Positions 44,671-53,241 of a DNA stretch of 64,000 bases are shown here, piece after piece. Every line of letters starts with the position of its first letter. The stretch's first letter is position 1. Under the pieces are notes generated by a model, which had not been told where the DNA came from, ran no database searches, and saw nothing but the letters and a program-made list of their open reading frames with translations. The position numbers and the translations under genes are program-made. This DNA comes from CBDCFL01 sp965216135 (GTDB taxonomy: Bacteria > Pseudomonadota > Alphaproteobacteria > Rhodobacterales > Rhodobacteraceae): contig CBDCFL010000024.1 in assembly GCA_965216135.1 (NCBI GenBank), positions 558,001-622,000 on the forward strand, written 5' to 3'.

Positions 44671-45830
44671 TACCAACGGCCCTAGTCGTTGACCGTTTTG
44701 GCCCATTGTCTGGTAGTGATTGACGTGATTGCGGTTTTGTCGTTTGCAAAGAAGTTCCATGCTTCGCAACACCTGTCGACGATCTGCTCATAATTGTCGA
44801 AGACGGATATGGCGAGCTTGTTGGCACGCAGATAAGCCCACACATTTTCCATCGGGTTGAGTTCAGGGGAATAGGGCGGGAGTTTGAGCAGGGTGATGTT
44901 GTCGGGTACCTCCAGCTCTGCCGAACCGTGCCAGCCAGCGCCATCCAGAATGAGAAGGGCATGTGCGCCCGATGCGACGGTTTTAGCGATCTCGGCGAGA
45001 TGCGCGCTCATGGCCTGTGTGTCGGCATGTGGCATGATCAGAGCGGCCGCTTCAGCCCGTTCCGGGCAGACGGTGCCGAAAATGTAGCTCCAGATATAGC
45101 GGGTGTCGCGCGGGGCACGGGGGCGTGTTCCACGCTCGGCCCAGATACGGGTGAGCGTGCCCTGCTGGCCAACCCGCGCTTCATCCTGAAACCATATCTC
45201 CAGGGGCTTGCTGCGGGCTGTTTCCGGCAAGGCTGCTTCTACCTCTGCGGCGAAGTTTTTTTAAAAGCCTCCTGTGCATCCGGGTCGGATTTCGGATGCT
45301 GCGGGCGCGCCGACAGACGCCGAAAGCCCAGGCTTGCCAATTGTTTGCCAACAGTTCGCTCATGCATGGTGACGCCGAAGCGCTCTTCGATCTTGCGTTT
45401 CAGATCAATGCGCCGCCAGCGCACAACCCCATCGGTTTCGGGGTCGGGACCCGCCCGAACCATTTCCGCCAACTCCTCCTTCTGTGCCGCGCTCAGCAGA
45501 CAGGGTGGATCCGGCGGGCGACGGTTGAACAGGCCCGACACGCCCTCCGCATTGTAACGGTGGGCCCAATCCCGCAGCGTCTGCCGATCCATGCCGCAGT
45601 TTTCTGCCGCCGTCTTGCGGTCAACCCCATCCAGAACCAGGGCAATCGCCAACATCCGTCGCGCCGCTTTCCCATCCCGGCACCGCGCCGCTTCCTGGCG
45701 AAGCTCGCCTGCGGACTTGTCTTTGCGCGTAATCCTTACTGCCATCAAAGCCTCCCTTGCCTTGATGCCACTGAATCAGATCACGCCGCTCGTGGGAATC
45801 CCCTTGAGTCAAATCTGGGGGCCGTTGGTA
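44671..45830 (-). mobile_element. IS630-like element, subtype I, copy D
   Basis: 1160 bp with perfect ends and TGA on both sides (44668-44670 and 45831-45833). It is inserted in orfB of IS3 element 2. Almost identical to copy C. Confidence 0.94.
44682..45745 (-). CDS. IS630-like transposase, subtype I (copy D)
   Basis: Same two-frame arrangement as copies A and C: first frame from 45745 (MAVRITRKDK), A7 slip site (seven T at 45256-45262 on the plus strand), and an intact DDE frame at 44682-45230. A single changed residue near the end of the first frame (RRLSARPQH in place of RRLSVRPQH) separates it from copy C. Probably functional. Confidence 0.88.
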
Positions 45831-46157
45831 TGAAGCGTCAGATAGAAGCCTTCATAGATCACTACAATCATCAACGCTACCACGAGAGCCTGATCAATGT
45901 CACGCCATCTGACGTCTACTTCGGACGGGCTCAAACCATTCTAAACAAAAGAGAAAGGATCAAACGCAAAACACTCGAAACCCGGCGCTTGCATCACCGC
46001 AAGTTCGCCGCATTATGAAACCAACCGGATGAGCCAAATACTCGCTTAAATTAAACCGCTATTGGACCCAAAAACTCTGACGACGGACAATCTTGGGTTC
46101 CGTAGAGCCAAATTCTGCGATCATGATTTTGACAATCCACGCTCGTACTTGGATCAA

Positions 46158-47006
46158 TTATTTTCTGGCGTTTAGCCTCATCAAAAGCCCATAAAAATTG
46201 GTTGCCGTTAAACCAAACACCGACGAAACGTCTTTTGGTTCAAGATGTGAGCAAAACTGCGCTGCCGCCTGCGCCCAGGCATCATAGCTACCGGCAAGAT
46301 TGACCACCGGCCAGTCGCTGCCGAACATTGTGCGTTCTGGTCCAAAGCTGCCCAGGACGTGGCGGGCATAGGGGACTATGTCGTCGTCGATCCAGCCGGA
46401 AGCAGCTTCGGTTACTAATCCCGACAATTTGCAATACGCCGAGGAATTTTGCGCTATCGAAGCCATTTGATCGGCCCAGGGCTGGAATTGATCTGACTTG
46501 ATATTTGGCTTGGCACCGTGATCGATGACCACCTTCAGGTCAGGGTGACGCGCTAGAAATGGTTTCAAGTGCACGAGATGTTTGGGCAGGACCAGCGCGT
46601 CAAAACACAAGTTATGTTCAATCAATGCGGATATGGCGGGTTCTAATGTGGGGCGCAACATCCAGGCGTCATCTGCCAGGCCTTGGATCATCGGCCGGAT
46701 GCCGACAAATTTGGGGTGTTCGGCAAATTCGGCAATCTGCGCGGGCGCAGTCGATTTTTCCATGTCGACCCAGCCAACGACGCCCAAAATCCAATCGAAT
46801 TTGTCTGCAAGCGACAACAGATATTCGGTCTCAGCCTCGGTATCGGTGGCCTGAACAACCACAGTGCCGTCAATCTTGTTTGTCGCCAAATACGGTTCCA
46901 GGTCGGCAGGGCCAAAATCCCGATAAATTTCCGACAAATCCGGCGTTAGCCAATCATAGTCGCCGCGACTGAGGTCCCAAAAATGTTGGTGTGAATCGAT
47001 CCTCAT
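46158..47006 (-). CDS. amidohydrolase, probable L-fuconolactonase
   Basis: A 282-residue amidohydrolase-2 family lactonase. MRIDSHQHFWDLSRGDYDWL at the start carries the HxHxW motif. VVVQATDTEAETEYLLSLAD, VIDHGAKPN and MFGSDWPVVNLAG (the late Asp) complete the metal-dependent TIM barrel. In the L-fucose route it would open L-fucono-1,5-lactone to L-fuconate. In the native order its ATG overlapped the stop of the upstream aldo/keto reductase gene (ATGA); an IS200 element now separates them. The gene itself is intact, but its transcription must pass through the IS. Confidence 0.88.
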   Translation of the reverse strand: MRIDSHQHFWDLSRGDYDWLTPDLSEIYRDFGPADLEPYLATNKIDGTVVVQATDTEAETEYLLSLADKFDWILGVVGWVDMEKSTAPAQIAEFAEHPKFVGIRPMIQGLADDAWMLRPTLEPAISALIEHNLCFDALVLPKHLVHLKPFLARHPDLKVVIDHGAKPNIKSDQFQPWADQMASIAQNSSAYCKLSGLVTEAASGWIDDDIVPYARHVLGSFGPERTMFGSDWPVVNLAGSYDAWAQAAAQFCSHLEPKDVSSVFGLTATNFYGLLMRLNARK

Positions 47007-47066
47007 GCAACCGCCTGTTGGAATGGATTTCCTATCGGCACCGGTGCCTTGGACAATACTAAACCA

Positions 47067-47486
47067 CTACCGGCTGATGCCGGTAGGTTTTCTTTTGGAG
47101 TGGATCTCCAGATACTGAAGTATAACGTCGTCGGTCACATTTCCTGATGTGGTCGAGAAATATCCCCGGGCCCAAAACCGCCTGCCCCAAAACCGTTTTT
47201 TCAGGTCTGGAAACTCCATCTGGATTTTGCGGGATGAGCGCCCCTTGATCCGTTGCATCACCGTTGAGAGTGCCAAATGCGGCGGGATCGACACGAATAT
47301 ATGCACATGATCGCTGGATAAGACGCCCTTCTCGATCCGGACACCCATTTCGCTGCAGGTCTGGCGGATGATCTCACGCAAACGCTCTCGCAGTTCACCC
47401 TGCAAAACCTTGTAGCGATATTTGGTCACCCAAACGATGTGATATCGGTGGTAAAATTTGGTATGACCACCAGTACAATAGGTCAT
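47067..47486 (-). CDS. tnpA: TnpA, IS200-type Y1 transposase (copy 1)
   Basis: A 139-residue HUH single-strand transposase. HRYHIVWVTKYRYKVL opens the fold, SSDHVHIFVSIPPHLAL carries the HUH metal-binding pair, and VTDDVILQYLEIHSK contains the likely catalytic Tyr. RRFWARGYFSTTSGN is the conserved stretch in between. The start codon and ribosome site are buried in a 25 bp hairpin. It is complete and differs from copy 2 by a dozen or so residues. Confidence 0.94.
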   Translation of the reverse strand: MTYCTGGHTKFYHRYHIVWVTKYRYKVLQGELRERLREIIRQTCSEMGVRIEKGVLSSDHVHIFVSIPPHLALSTVMQRIKGRSSRKIQMEFPDLKKRFWGRRFWARGYFSTTSGNVTDDVILQYLEIHSKRKPTGISR

Positions 47487-47548
47487 GAACCTTCTCCCTG
47501 TTTTTGGCTTTCACCCAAGGGCGAGCCAAAAACAGGGAGAAGGTTCAT
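47485..47548 (-). promoter_or_regulatory. 25 bp hairpin covering the tnpA start (IS200 copy 1)
   Basis: Arms 47485-47509 and 47524-47548 pair perfectly over 25 bp with a 14-base loop. The structure includes the tnpA ATG and its GGGAGAAGG-type ribosome site. Repression of TnpA translation by such a stem-loop is known from enteric IS200. Copy 2 has the same hairpin with compensating base changes. Confidence 0.8.
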
Positions 47549-47594
47549 CAAAAATTAGCTGAAGCTGACCGGCTGGAAGCCGGTGGCTCTGACC

Positions 47595-48581
47595 CTAAAA
47601 ATTGGAAAGTAGACCTTCTTCTTTCAGGGCCATCCAGTATTCTGCCGGAATATCGGTTTTTGCCCAGGCAAGAGTCGCGTTAAGTTCTGCGGTGGAACGC
47701 AGCCCGGGAATGACCGATATCACCGCCGGATGCCCAAGCGGAAATTGCAGCGCTGCGGCGGGAAGCGGCACGTCCAAACGATCTGAGACTTGCCGTAGTG
47801 ATGCCACCCTTTCCCGAACCGCGACCGGTGCTTTGCCATAGTCAAAAGTGTCGCCGCCCACCAAAATTCCGGAATTGAACGGCCGCCCGATCACAATTGA
47901 GGTGTTCGCAGCCAAACATTCCGGAAACAGATCTTTCAGCGGTTCCTGTTCCAGCAATGTGTATCTTCCGGCGAGCAGGAAGATATCCCAATCACCGATA
48001 TCCAGGGCGCGGCGGCATATATCGGCTTCATTCACACCCAGTCCAATGGCTTTGATCTGCCCTGCTGCGCGCAATTCTGACAGTGCGCGGTAACCGCCGT
48101 CGCGCAATGCTTCGAAGTGGGACGCATCGTCCGCCCCGTGGGTCAGTGCGCCAATGTCATGGACATATAGAATGTCGATCCTGGCCAGGCCAAGGCGCTG
48201 CTGACTGGCTGCAAACGACCGCATGACACCGTCATATGTGTAGTCAAAAACCGGGTGAAAGCGCAGGGCGTCTGGCCACCCGAAATCAGCGGCATTTTCT
48301 ATTGCACCTGCTTCCAACAGGCAGCCCACTTTGGTTGACAGGATGTAGTTGCGACCGCGGATTGCGTCGCCAACTGCCCTTTCTGACCTTCCAAAACCAT
48401 AGTAAGGCGCGGAATCAACATAGGTCATTCCCGCGTCAAATGCCGCAGATAGGGTTGCCGTTGCCTGGTCTGTGTCAACCGAACTGAACATCCCGCCAAG
48501 TGCCGCGCCGCCAAATCCAAGGCTGGGCAGTGAAATGCGGCCGGACAGAATAGGTGTCAGACCGAACGCCGGTGCGCTCAT
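47595..48581 (-). pseudogene. aldo/keto reductase, probable L-fucose dehydrogenase, C-terminus replaced by IS200
   Basis: Oxidises L-fucose to L-fucono-1,5-lactone with NAD(P). The 328-residue reading has the AKR tetrad: YVDSAPYYGFGRSE (Asp and Tyr), LSTKVGCLLE (Lys) and ILYVHDIGA (His). IGLGVNEADICRRALDIGDW is typical of the D-threo-aldose/L-fucose dehydrogenase group. IS200 copy 1 enters at codon 325 and supplies the last residues and stop. Removing it restores LLSKAPVPIGNPFQQAVA and a TGA overlapping the amidohydrolase ATG. The core fold is intact, so activity may remain. The start overlaps the regulator stop (ATGA). Confidence 0.82.
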
Positions 48582-49159
48582 TTTGTACCGCCGGTATCCG
48601 GGGTTGTACCACCATAATGGGCCGTCAGTTCAGTCGCCAAAGTTCCAAACAATGACTGCACTTCTGAAAAACCGGGAACATCCAGATCATCTATCCGTTC
48701 AAGATACGGGCAACTGACGACCGTTATGGCCCAGCCCTGCGGATCAAAAACAGGATAGGCAATGTTGGTGACACCAACGGTCGTTCCGGATGCCATAATT
48801 TCAAATCCTTGATCACGAATTCGATCCAGATGCGCAAAGAATGCATGCCGGTCTATTTTAGGTTCACCCAGCGCAGGCCTGTGACGATCCAGCATAGCCT
48901 CGGCCTCTGCACGGGGCCGAAACGCCGCTAGCACGCGGCCAGTGCCGGTATTGTCCAGCCCGACGATAGACCCGACGCGCAAGGACAACCCCCAGTTACC
49001 CGGTGAATCTGCGGAAGCCACAATGACAATATCGCCATTGTTCTCCATGCCCAGGTGGCAGGATTGCCAGGCCTTTTTGGTCGCGCCGCGAATAGTACGG
49101 AATCTAACTGTGAAATCTTCAACGTACAATTGGGAGCAAACAATGAGATTAATGACCAA
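48578..49159 (-). pseudogene. IclR-family regulator, DNA-binding half deleted
   Basis: Only the effector-binding domain is left: AWQSCHLGMENNGDIVIVAS, then SPGNWGLSLRVGSIVGLDNT, GTGRVLAAF and FDPQGWAITVVSCPYLERID. IclR regulators are about 250 residues with an N-terminal winged helix. Here similarity stops near 49100, and the substrate-binding protein gene starts divergently at 49143. Its winged helix and promoter are gone, so a deletion joined the middle of the regulator to the leader of the transporter gene. It presumably controlled the L-fucose genes and was the first gene of the minus-strand operon. Confidence 0.82.
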
Positions 49160-49172
49160 AATGAGTGCCTTA

Positions 49173-50337
49173 TACCACCGAGCGGAATGCCTGACTCACG
49201 TTGGGGATTCCCAAGCGGTCCGATCTCTGACTCAATGTGGTGAACCAATGAGGTTCGCCATGGCAGCGCCTATCGACTTACGGAACGATTTTGACAGCGT
49301 CTCACTGCGGCGCCTCGCGAAGAGGACCAGGGACGCGACCCAGAGCCGTCGTCTGCTGGCGTTGGCCGAGGTCTACGATGGTGGCAGCAGGACGGATGCG
49401 TCGCGGATCGGCGGCGTCGGTCTGCAGATCATTCGCGACTGGGTGCTGCGCTTCAACGCCCGCGGACCGGACGGGCTGGTCGATGGGAAGTCACCGGGCG
49501 CACCCTCGAAGCTCAACGCCGATCACCGCCGCGCACTGGCGGAGGTTGTTGAGGCCGGCCCGGTCCCGGCGGTGGACGGCGTCGTGCGCTGGCGGCGCAA
49601 GGACCTGGCGCGGTGGCTCTTGGAGACGTTCGCCATCTCGCTCGACGAGACCACGGTCGGGCGCGAGTTGAAGGCGCTCGGCTTCGCCAAGATCTCGGCG
49701 CGGCCGCGCCACTACGCGCAAAACGAGCTGGCCGTCGAGGCTTTTAAAAAAAACTTCCCCGCCGAACTGGCGAAGATCCGGGCGAGGCTCCCGAAAGGCG
49801 TCGAGATAGAGCTGTGGTGGCAAGATGAAGCCCGCATCGGCCAGAAGAATAAGCTCACACGCCGATGGGCCAGACGTGGCACGCGCCCGCGGGCGCCCCG
49901 CGACCAGCGCACCGAATGGGCCTATATCTTCGGCGCGATCTGTCCCGCGAAGGGGAAAGGCGCCGGGCTGGTCATGCCCTGGTGCGACACCGACGCCATG
50001 GCGGCGCACCTCATTGAGATCAGTGCCGCCGTCGATCCCGGCGCCCATGCGGTGCTGATCGTCGATCAGGCCGGTTGGCACTTGACGCCCAAGCTGGCGA
50101 TCCCCGACAACATCACCGTCCTGGCGCTGCCGCCACGATCGCCCGAGTTGAACCCGGTGGAGAATGTCTGGCAATTCATGCGCGACAACTGGTTGTCGAA
50201 CCGGATCTTCAAATCCTACGAAGACATCGTCGCGCTGTGCTGCCAAGCCTGGAACAACCTCATCGACCAACCATGGAAGATCATGTCCCTCGGCATGCGC
50301 AAATGGGCGCATGGGTTCTGATCAATGACCGTTGGTA
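49173..50337 (+). mobile_element. IS630-like element, subtype II, copy 2
   Basis: 1165 bp, with the same ends as copy 1 and TTA on both sides (49170-49172 and 50338-50340). It is inserted in codon 10 of the binding-protein gene. Confidence 0.94.
49248..50321 (+). CDS. IS630-like transposase, subtype II (copy 2)
   Basis: A single-frame, 357-residue protein nearly identical to copy 1 (differences such as VPAVDG in place of VPTVDG and CPAKGKGAG in place of CPAKEKGAG). Eight A residues fuse the domains. The catalytic motifs WWQDEARIG, VLIVDQAGWH and SPELNPVENVW are all present. The upstream open frame fused to the host gene is not native; I use the element's own ATG. Confidence 0.93.
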   Translation: MRFAMAAPIDLRNDFDSVSLRRLAKRTRDATQSRRLLALAEVYDGGSRTDASRIGGVGLQIIRDWVLRFNARGPDGLVDGKSPGAPSKLNADHRRALAEVVEAGPVPAVDGVVRWRRKDLARWLLETFAISLDETTVGRELKALGFAKISARPRHYAQNELAVEAFKKNFPAELAKIRARLPKGVEIELWWQDEARIGQKNKLTRRWARRGTRPRAPRDQRTEWAYIFGAICPAKGKGAGLVMPWCDTDAMAAHLIEISAAVDPGAHAVLIVDQAGWHLTPKLAIPDNITVLALPPRSPELNPVENVWQFMRDNWLSNRIFKSYEDIVALCCQAWNNLIDQPWKIMSLGMRKWAHGF

Positions 50338-52076
50338 TTACTTGCAGGCACCGCGGCGATCGTCGGGGCCGAATCGGCGCTGGCGGGGCAATTTAATGGT
50401 GTCACGATCGAAGCCAAGCTAATCGGCGGCACACAATACGAAGGCCTTTACGGGCGCATTTCGGAATGGGAAGCAGAGACCGGCGCAACCGTCGACATCA
50501 TTTCCAAAAAGAGCCACTTTGAAATTGATAAGGAAATCAAATCTGACATGGCCGCCGGCACCACAAGCTGGTGTATCGGATCCAACCACTCTTCTTTTGC
50601 GCCTCAATATGAGGGCCTATATGTCGACCTGAATACACTGGTTGATGCGGATACAATTGCGGGCTTCGTTCCTGGCAATATCAACGCCTCTACCGTTGGC
50701 GGTGAATTGCTTATGCTACCACGTGCTCAGTTTGACGTGTCCGTGCTGTACTATCTTAAGTCCAATTATGAAGACGATGCAAAAGCTGCTGAATTCAGGG
50801 CTGAATATGGCTATGATCTGGCGGTTTCGGACACCTGGGACCAGTTCAAGGATCAGGCTATTTTCTTTGCTGATCCTCCAAATTTTTACGGCACGCAATA
50901 TGCCGGTAAAGATGAAGCGATTGTGGGTCGGTTCTATGAATTGGTCGTTGCTGAAGGTGGCAATTACCTGGATGAAGATAACCGCCCGATCTTCAACTCT
51001 GACGCTGGGCAGCGCGCATTGGCATGGTTTGTTGATCTGTATGAGGCCAAAGCGGTTCCTGCCGGGACAACCAGCTATGTCTGGGATGATCTGGGCGCCG
51101 GATTTGCGTCGGGCACCGTGGCATTGAATTTGGATTGGCCAGGCTGGGCAGGATATTTCAACGATCCTGAATCCTCCAAAGCGGCTGGCAATGTCGGTGT
51201 TGCGGTTCAGCCCATGGGCTCTGTGACCCGCACAGGTTGGTCGGGACATCACGGATTTTCGGTCACCAATGATTGTGAAAATCAGGAAGCAGCCGTTTCT
51301 TTGGTCAAGTTCCTGACCAGTGAAGAAAGCCAACTGGCTGAATCTGCTGGTGGTTCATTGCCAACACGCTCTGCGGTGTGGGAAGCAAATGTGGCCGAAG
51401 CGCAGGCCGGTGATGATGCATTCCGCGCTGAATCCCTGGCCGCGTTCGCTGAAGGCGCCAAGTTTGCCTTCGCCGTTCCACCAATTCCGGAATGGGGCGA
51501 AACAACCAACCTTGTTTTCCCAGAGCTTCAGGCCGCAATTCTAGGTGACAAGACGATCGAGGAAGCCCTAAACGATGCAGCGGCTGCCGTGGATGAGCTG
51601 ATGCGCGAGAGCGGATACTACTAAACTTCTTAATGCTGGGGGCGGCAACATCAGCCGCCCCCAACGACACTTCCTTTTTCAAACAGGTTCGCAATGTCCC
51701 GACGCCGTTTACCAGAGTGGCTATTATTGCTGATGCCGGCATTCATCGTGATTGCGGCTGTGGTTCTGATCCCTCTGATATTTTCGCTGTATTCCAGCTT
51801 TACCCCCTACAAACTGACGGGGCCTTCGACCCTGTGGAAATGGGTTGGTACATTCAACTACGAAAAAATCCGGTAGTGCCCCAGGGCGTGGTGTAAATTG
51901 TTCTCCGGCTGGGTGTTGAGCCGGTTTACAGGGCGGCGATTTTCGCCGGGTCCATGGTGGTATCCTCGCAGATGGCGGCGACGGTTTCCAGCGTCATGTA
52001 ACGACGTGTGACTGCCCATTCGTCGTTCTGCTCCAGCATAAGTGCGCCGACGAGGCGTCTGATCGCGGCCTCGTTA

Positions 52077-53241
52077 TACCACCGAGCGGAATGCCTGACT
52101 CACGTTGGGGATTCCCAAGCGGTCCGATCTCTGACTCAATGTGGTGAACCAATGAGGTTCGCCATGGCAGCGCCTATCGACTTACGGAACGATTTTGACA
52201 GCGTCTCACTGCGGCGCCTCGCGAAGAGGACCAGGGACGCGACCCAGAGCCGTCGTCTGCTGGCGTTGGCCGAGGTCTACGATGGTGGCAGCAGGACGGA
52301 TGCGTCGCGGATCGGCGGCGTCGGTCTGCAGATCATTCGCGACTGGGTGCTGCGCTTCAACGCCCGCGGACCGGACGGGCTGGTCGATGGGAAGTCACCG
52401 GGCGCACCCTCGAAGCTCAACGCCGATCACCGCCGCGCACTGGCGGAGGTTGTTGAGGCCGGCCCGGTCCCGGCGGTGGACGGCGTCGTGCGCTGGCGGC
52501 GCAAGGACCTGGCGCGGTGGCTCTTGGAGACGTTCGCCATCTCGCTCGACGAGACCACGGTCGGGCGCGAGTTGAAGGCGCTCGGCTTCGCCAAGATTTC
52601 GGCGCGGCCGCGCCACTACGCGCAAAACGAGCTGGCCGTCGAGGCTTTTAAAAAAAACTTCCCCGCCGAACTGGCGAAGATCCGGGCGAGGCTCCCGAAA
52701 GGCGTCGAGATAGAGCTGTGGTGGCAAGATGAAGCCCGCATCGGCCAGAAGAATAAGCTCACACGCCGATGGGCCAGACGTGGCACGCGCCCGCGGGTGC
52801 CCCGCGACCAGCGCACCGAATGGGCCTATATCTTCGGCGCGATCTGTCCCGCGAAGGGGAAAGGCGCCGGGCTGGTCATGCCCTGGTGCGACACCGACGC
52901 CATGGCGGCGCACCTCATCGAGATCAGTGCCGCCGTCGATCCCGGCGCCCATGCGGTGCTGATCGTCGATCAGGCCGGTTGGCACTTGACGCCCAAGCTG
53001 GCGATCCCCGACAACATCACCGTCCTGGCGCTGCCGCCACGATCGCCCGAGTTGAACCCGGTGGAGAATGTCTGGCAATTCATGCGCGACAACTGGTTGT
53101 CGAACCGGATCTTCAAATCCTACGAAGACATCGTCGCGCTGTGCTGCCAAGCCTGGAACAACCTCATCGACCAACCATGGAAGATCATGTCCCTCGGCAT
53201 GCGCAAATGGGCGCATGGGTTCTGATCAATGACCGTTGGTA
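52077..53241 (+). mobile_element. IS630-like element, subtype II, copy 3
   Basis: 1165 bp with TTA on both sides (52074-52076 and 53242-53244). It is inserted in the transposase gene of IS256 copy 2, which itself interrupts permease 1, so it is the youngest of the three events. Confidence 0.94.
52152..53225 (+). CDS. IS630-like transposase, subtype II (copy 3)
   Basis: A single-frame, 357-residue transposase, almost identical to copies 1 and 2 (for example TRPRVPRDQ in place of TRPRAPRDQ). HTH, A8 junction and DDE motifs are as described for copy 1. It appears functional. Confidence 0.93.
   Translation: MRFAMAAPIDLRNDFDSVSLRRLAKRTRDATQSRRLLALAEVYDGGSRTDASRIGGVGLQIIRDWVLRFNARGPDGLVDGKSPGAPSKLNADHRRALAEVVEAGPVPAVDGVVRWRRKDLARWLLETFAISLDETTVGRELKALGFAKISARPRHYAQNELAVEAFKKNFPAELAKIRARLPKGVEIELWWQDEARIGQKNKLTRRWARRGTRPRVPRDQRTEWAYIFGAICPAKGKGAGLVMPWCDTDAMAAHLIEISAAVDPGAHAVLIVDQAGWHLTPKLAIPDNITVLALPPRSPELNPVENVWQFMRDNWLSNRIFKSYEDIVALCCQAWNNLIDQPWKIMSLGMRKWAHGF

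Larger units (their letters stand above)
43872..46018 (+). pseudogene. IS3-family OrfB transposase of element 2, split by IS630-like copy D
   Basis: The first part (43872-44670) begins MRYPASEKLEVIRLVEDSHL and holds WQTDFTYLKVIGWGWFYLST (Asp), LLSDNGSSYVS (Asp), TQGKIERWHQTLKN (Glu) and LPGDL. The last part (45834-46018) is KRQIEAFIDHYNHQRYHESL through RRLHHRKFAAL. Removing copy D and one TGA restores GAT CTG AAG CGT (DLKR). Apart from the insertion the frame is clean. Confidence 0.92.
43705..46070 (+). mobile_element. IS3-family element 2, 5' truncated, carrying IS630-like copy D
   Basis: Related to element 1. The left end and the first half of orfA are missing: similarity begins at GGAAGCGGCGGCTG just after the junction with element 1. 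The right end resembles that of element 1 (complement of TGGGTCCAATAGCGGTTTAA) and closes at about 46070. The 12 bp TGACGACGGACA occurs both at the left junction (43699-43710) and just outside the right end (46078-46089). Confidence 0.75.
47059..47608 (-). mobile_element. IS200-family element, copy 1
   Basis: 550 bp, the same length as copy 2. In minus-strand orientation it starts TTTCCAATTTTTAGGGTCAG immediately 3' of TCTAC and ends CCGGTAGTGGTTTAG. There is no target duplication, as expected for IS200/IS605 single-strand transposition. Subterminal hairpins are present at both ends (GACCGGCTGGAAGCCGGT and CTACCGGCTGATGCCGGTAG). It lies between the aldo/keto reductase and amidohydrolase genes. 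Confidence 0.93.
49143..51624 (+). pseudogene. sugar ABC transporter substrate-binding protein, IS630-like insertion in the signal peptide
   Basis: A periplasmic family-1 binding protein. The true start is ATG 49143 (GGGAG 6 bases upstream): MRLMTKMSAL. The IS at 49173-50337 then follows. Removing it with one TTA gives LAGTAAIVGAESALAGQFNG, a full signal peptide with cleavage near ALAG. The mature part continues intact from 50341 to 51624: VTIEAKLIGGTQYEGLYGRI, WCIGSNHSSF, ASGTVALNLDWPGWAGYF and the end MRESGYY. The mature domain is unbroken but has no export signal or start now. The locus suggests L-fucose or a fucose-containing sugar as ligand. Confidence 0.92.
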
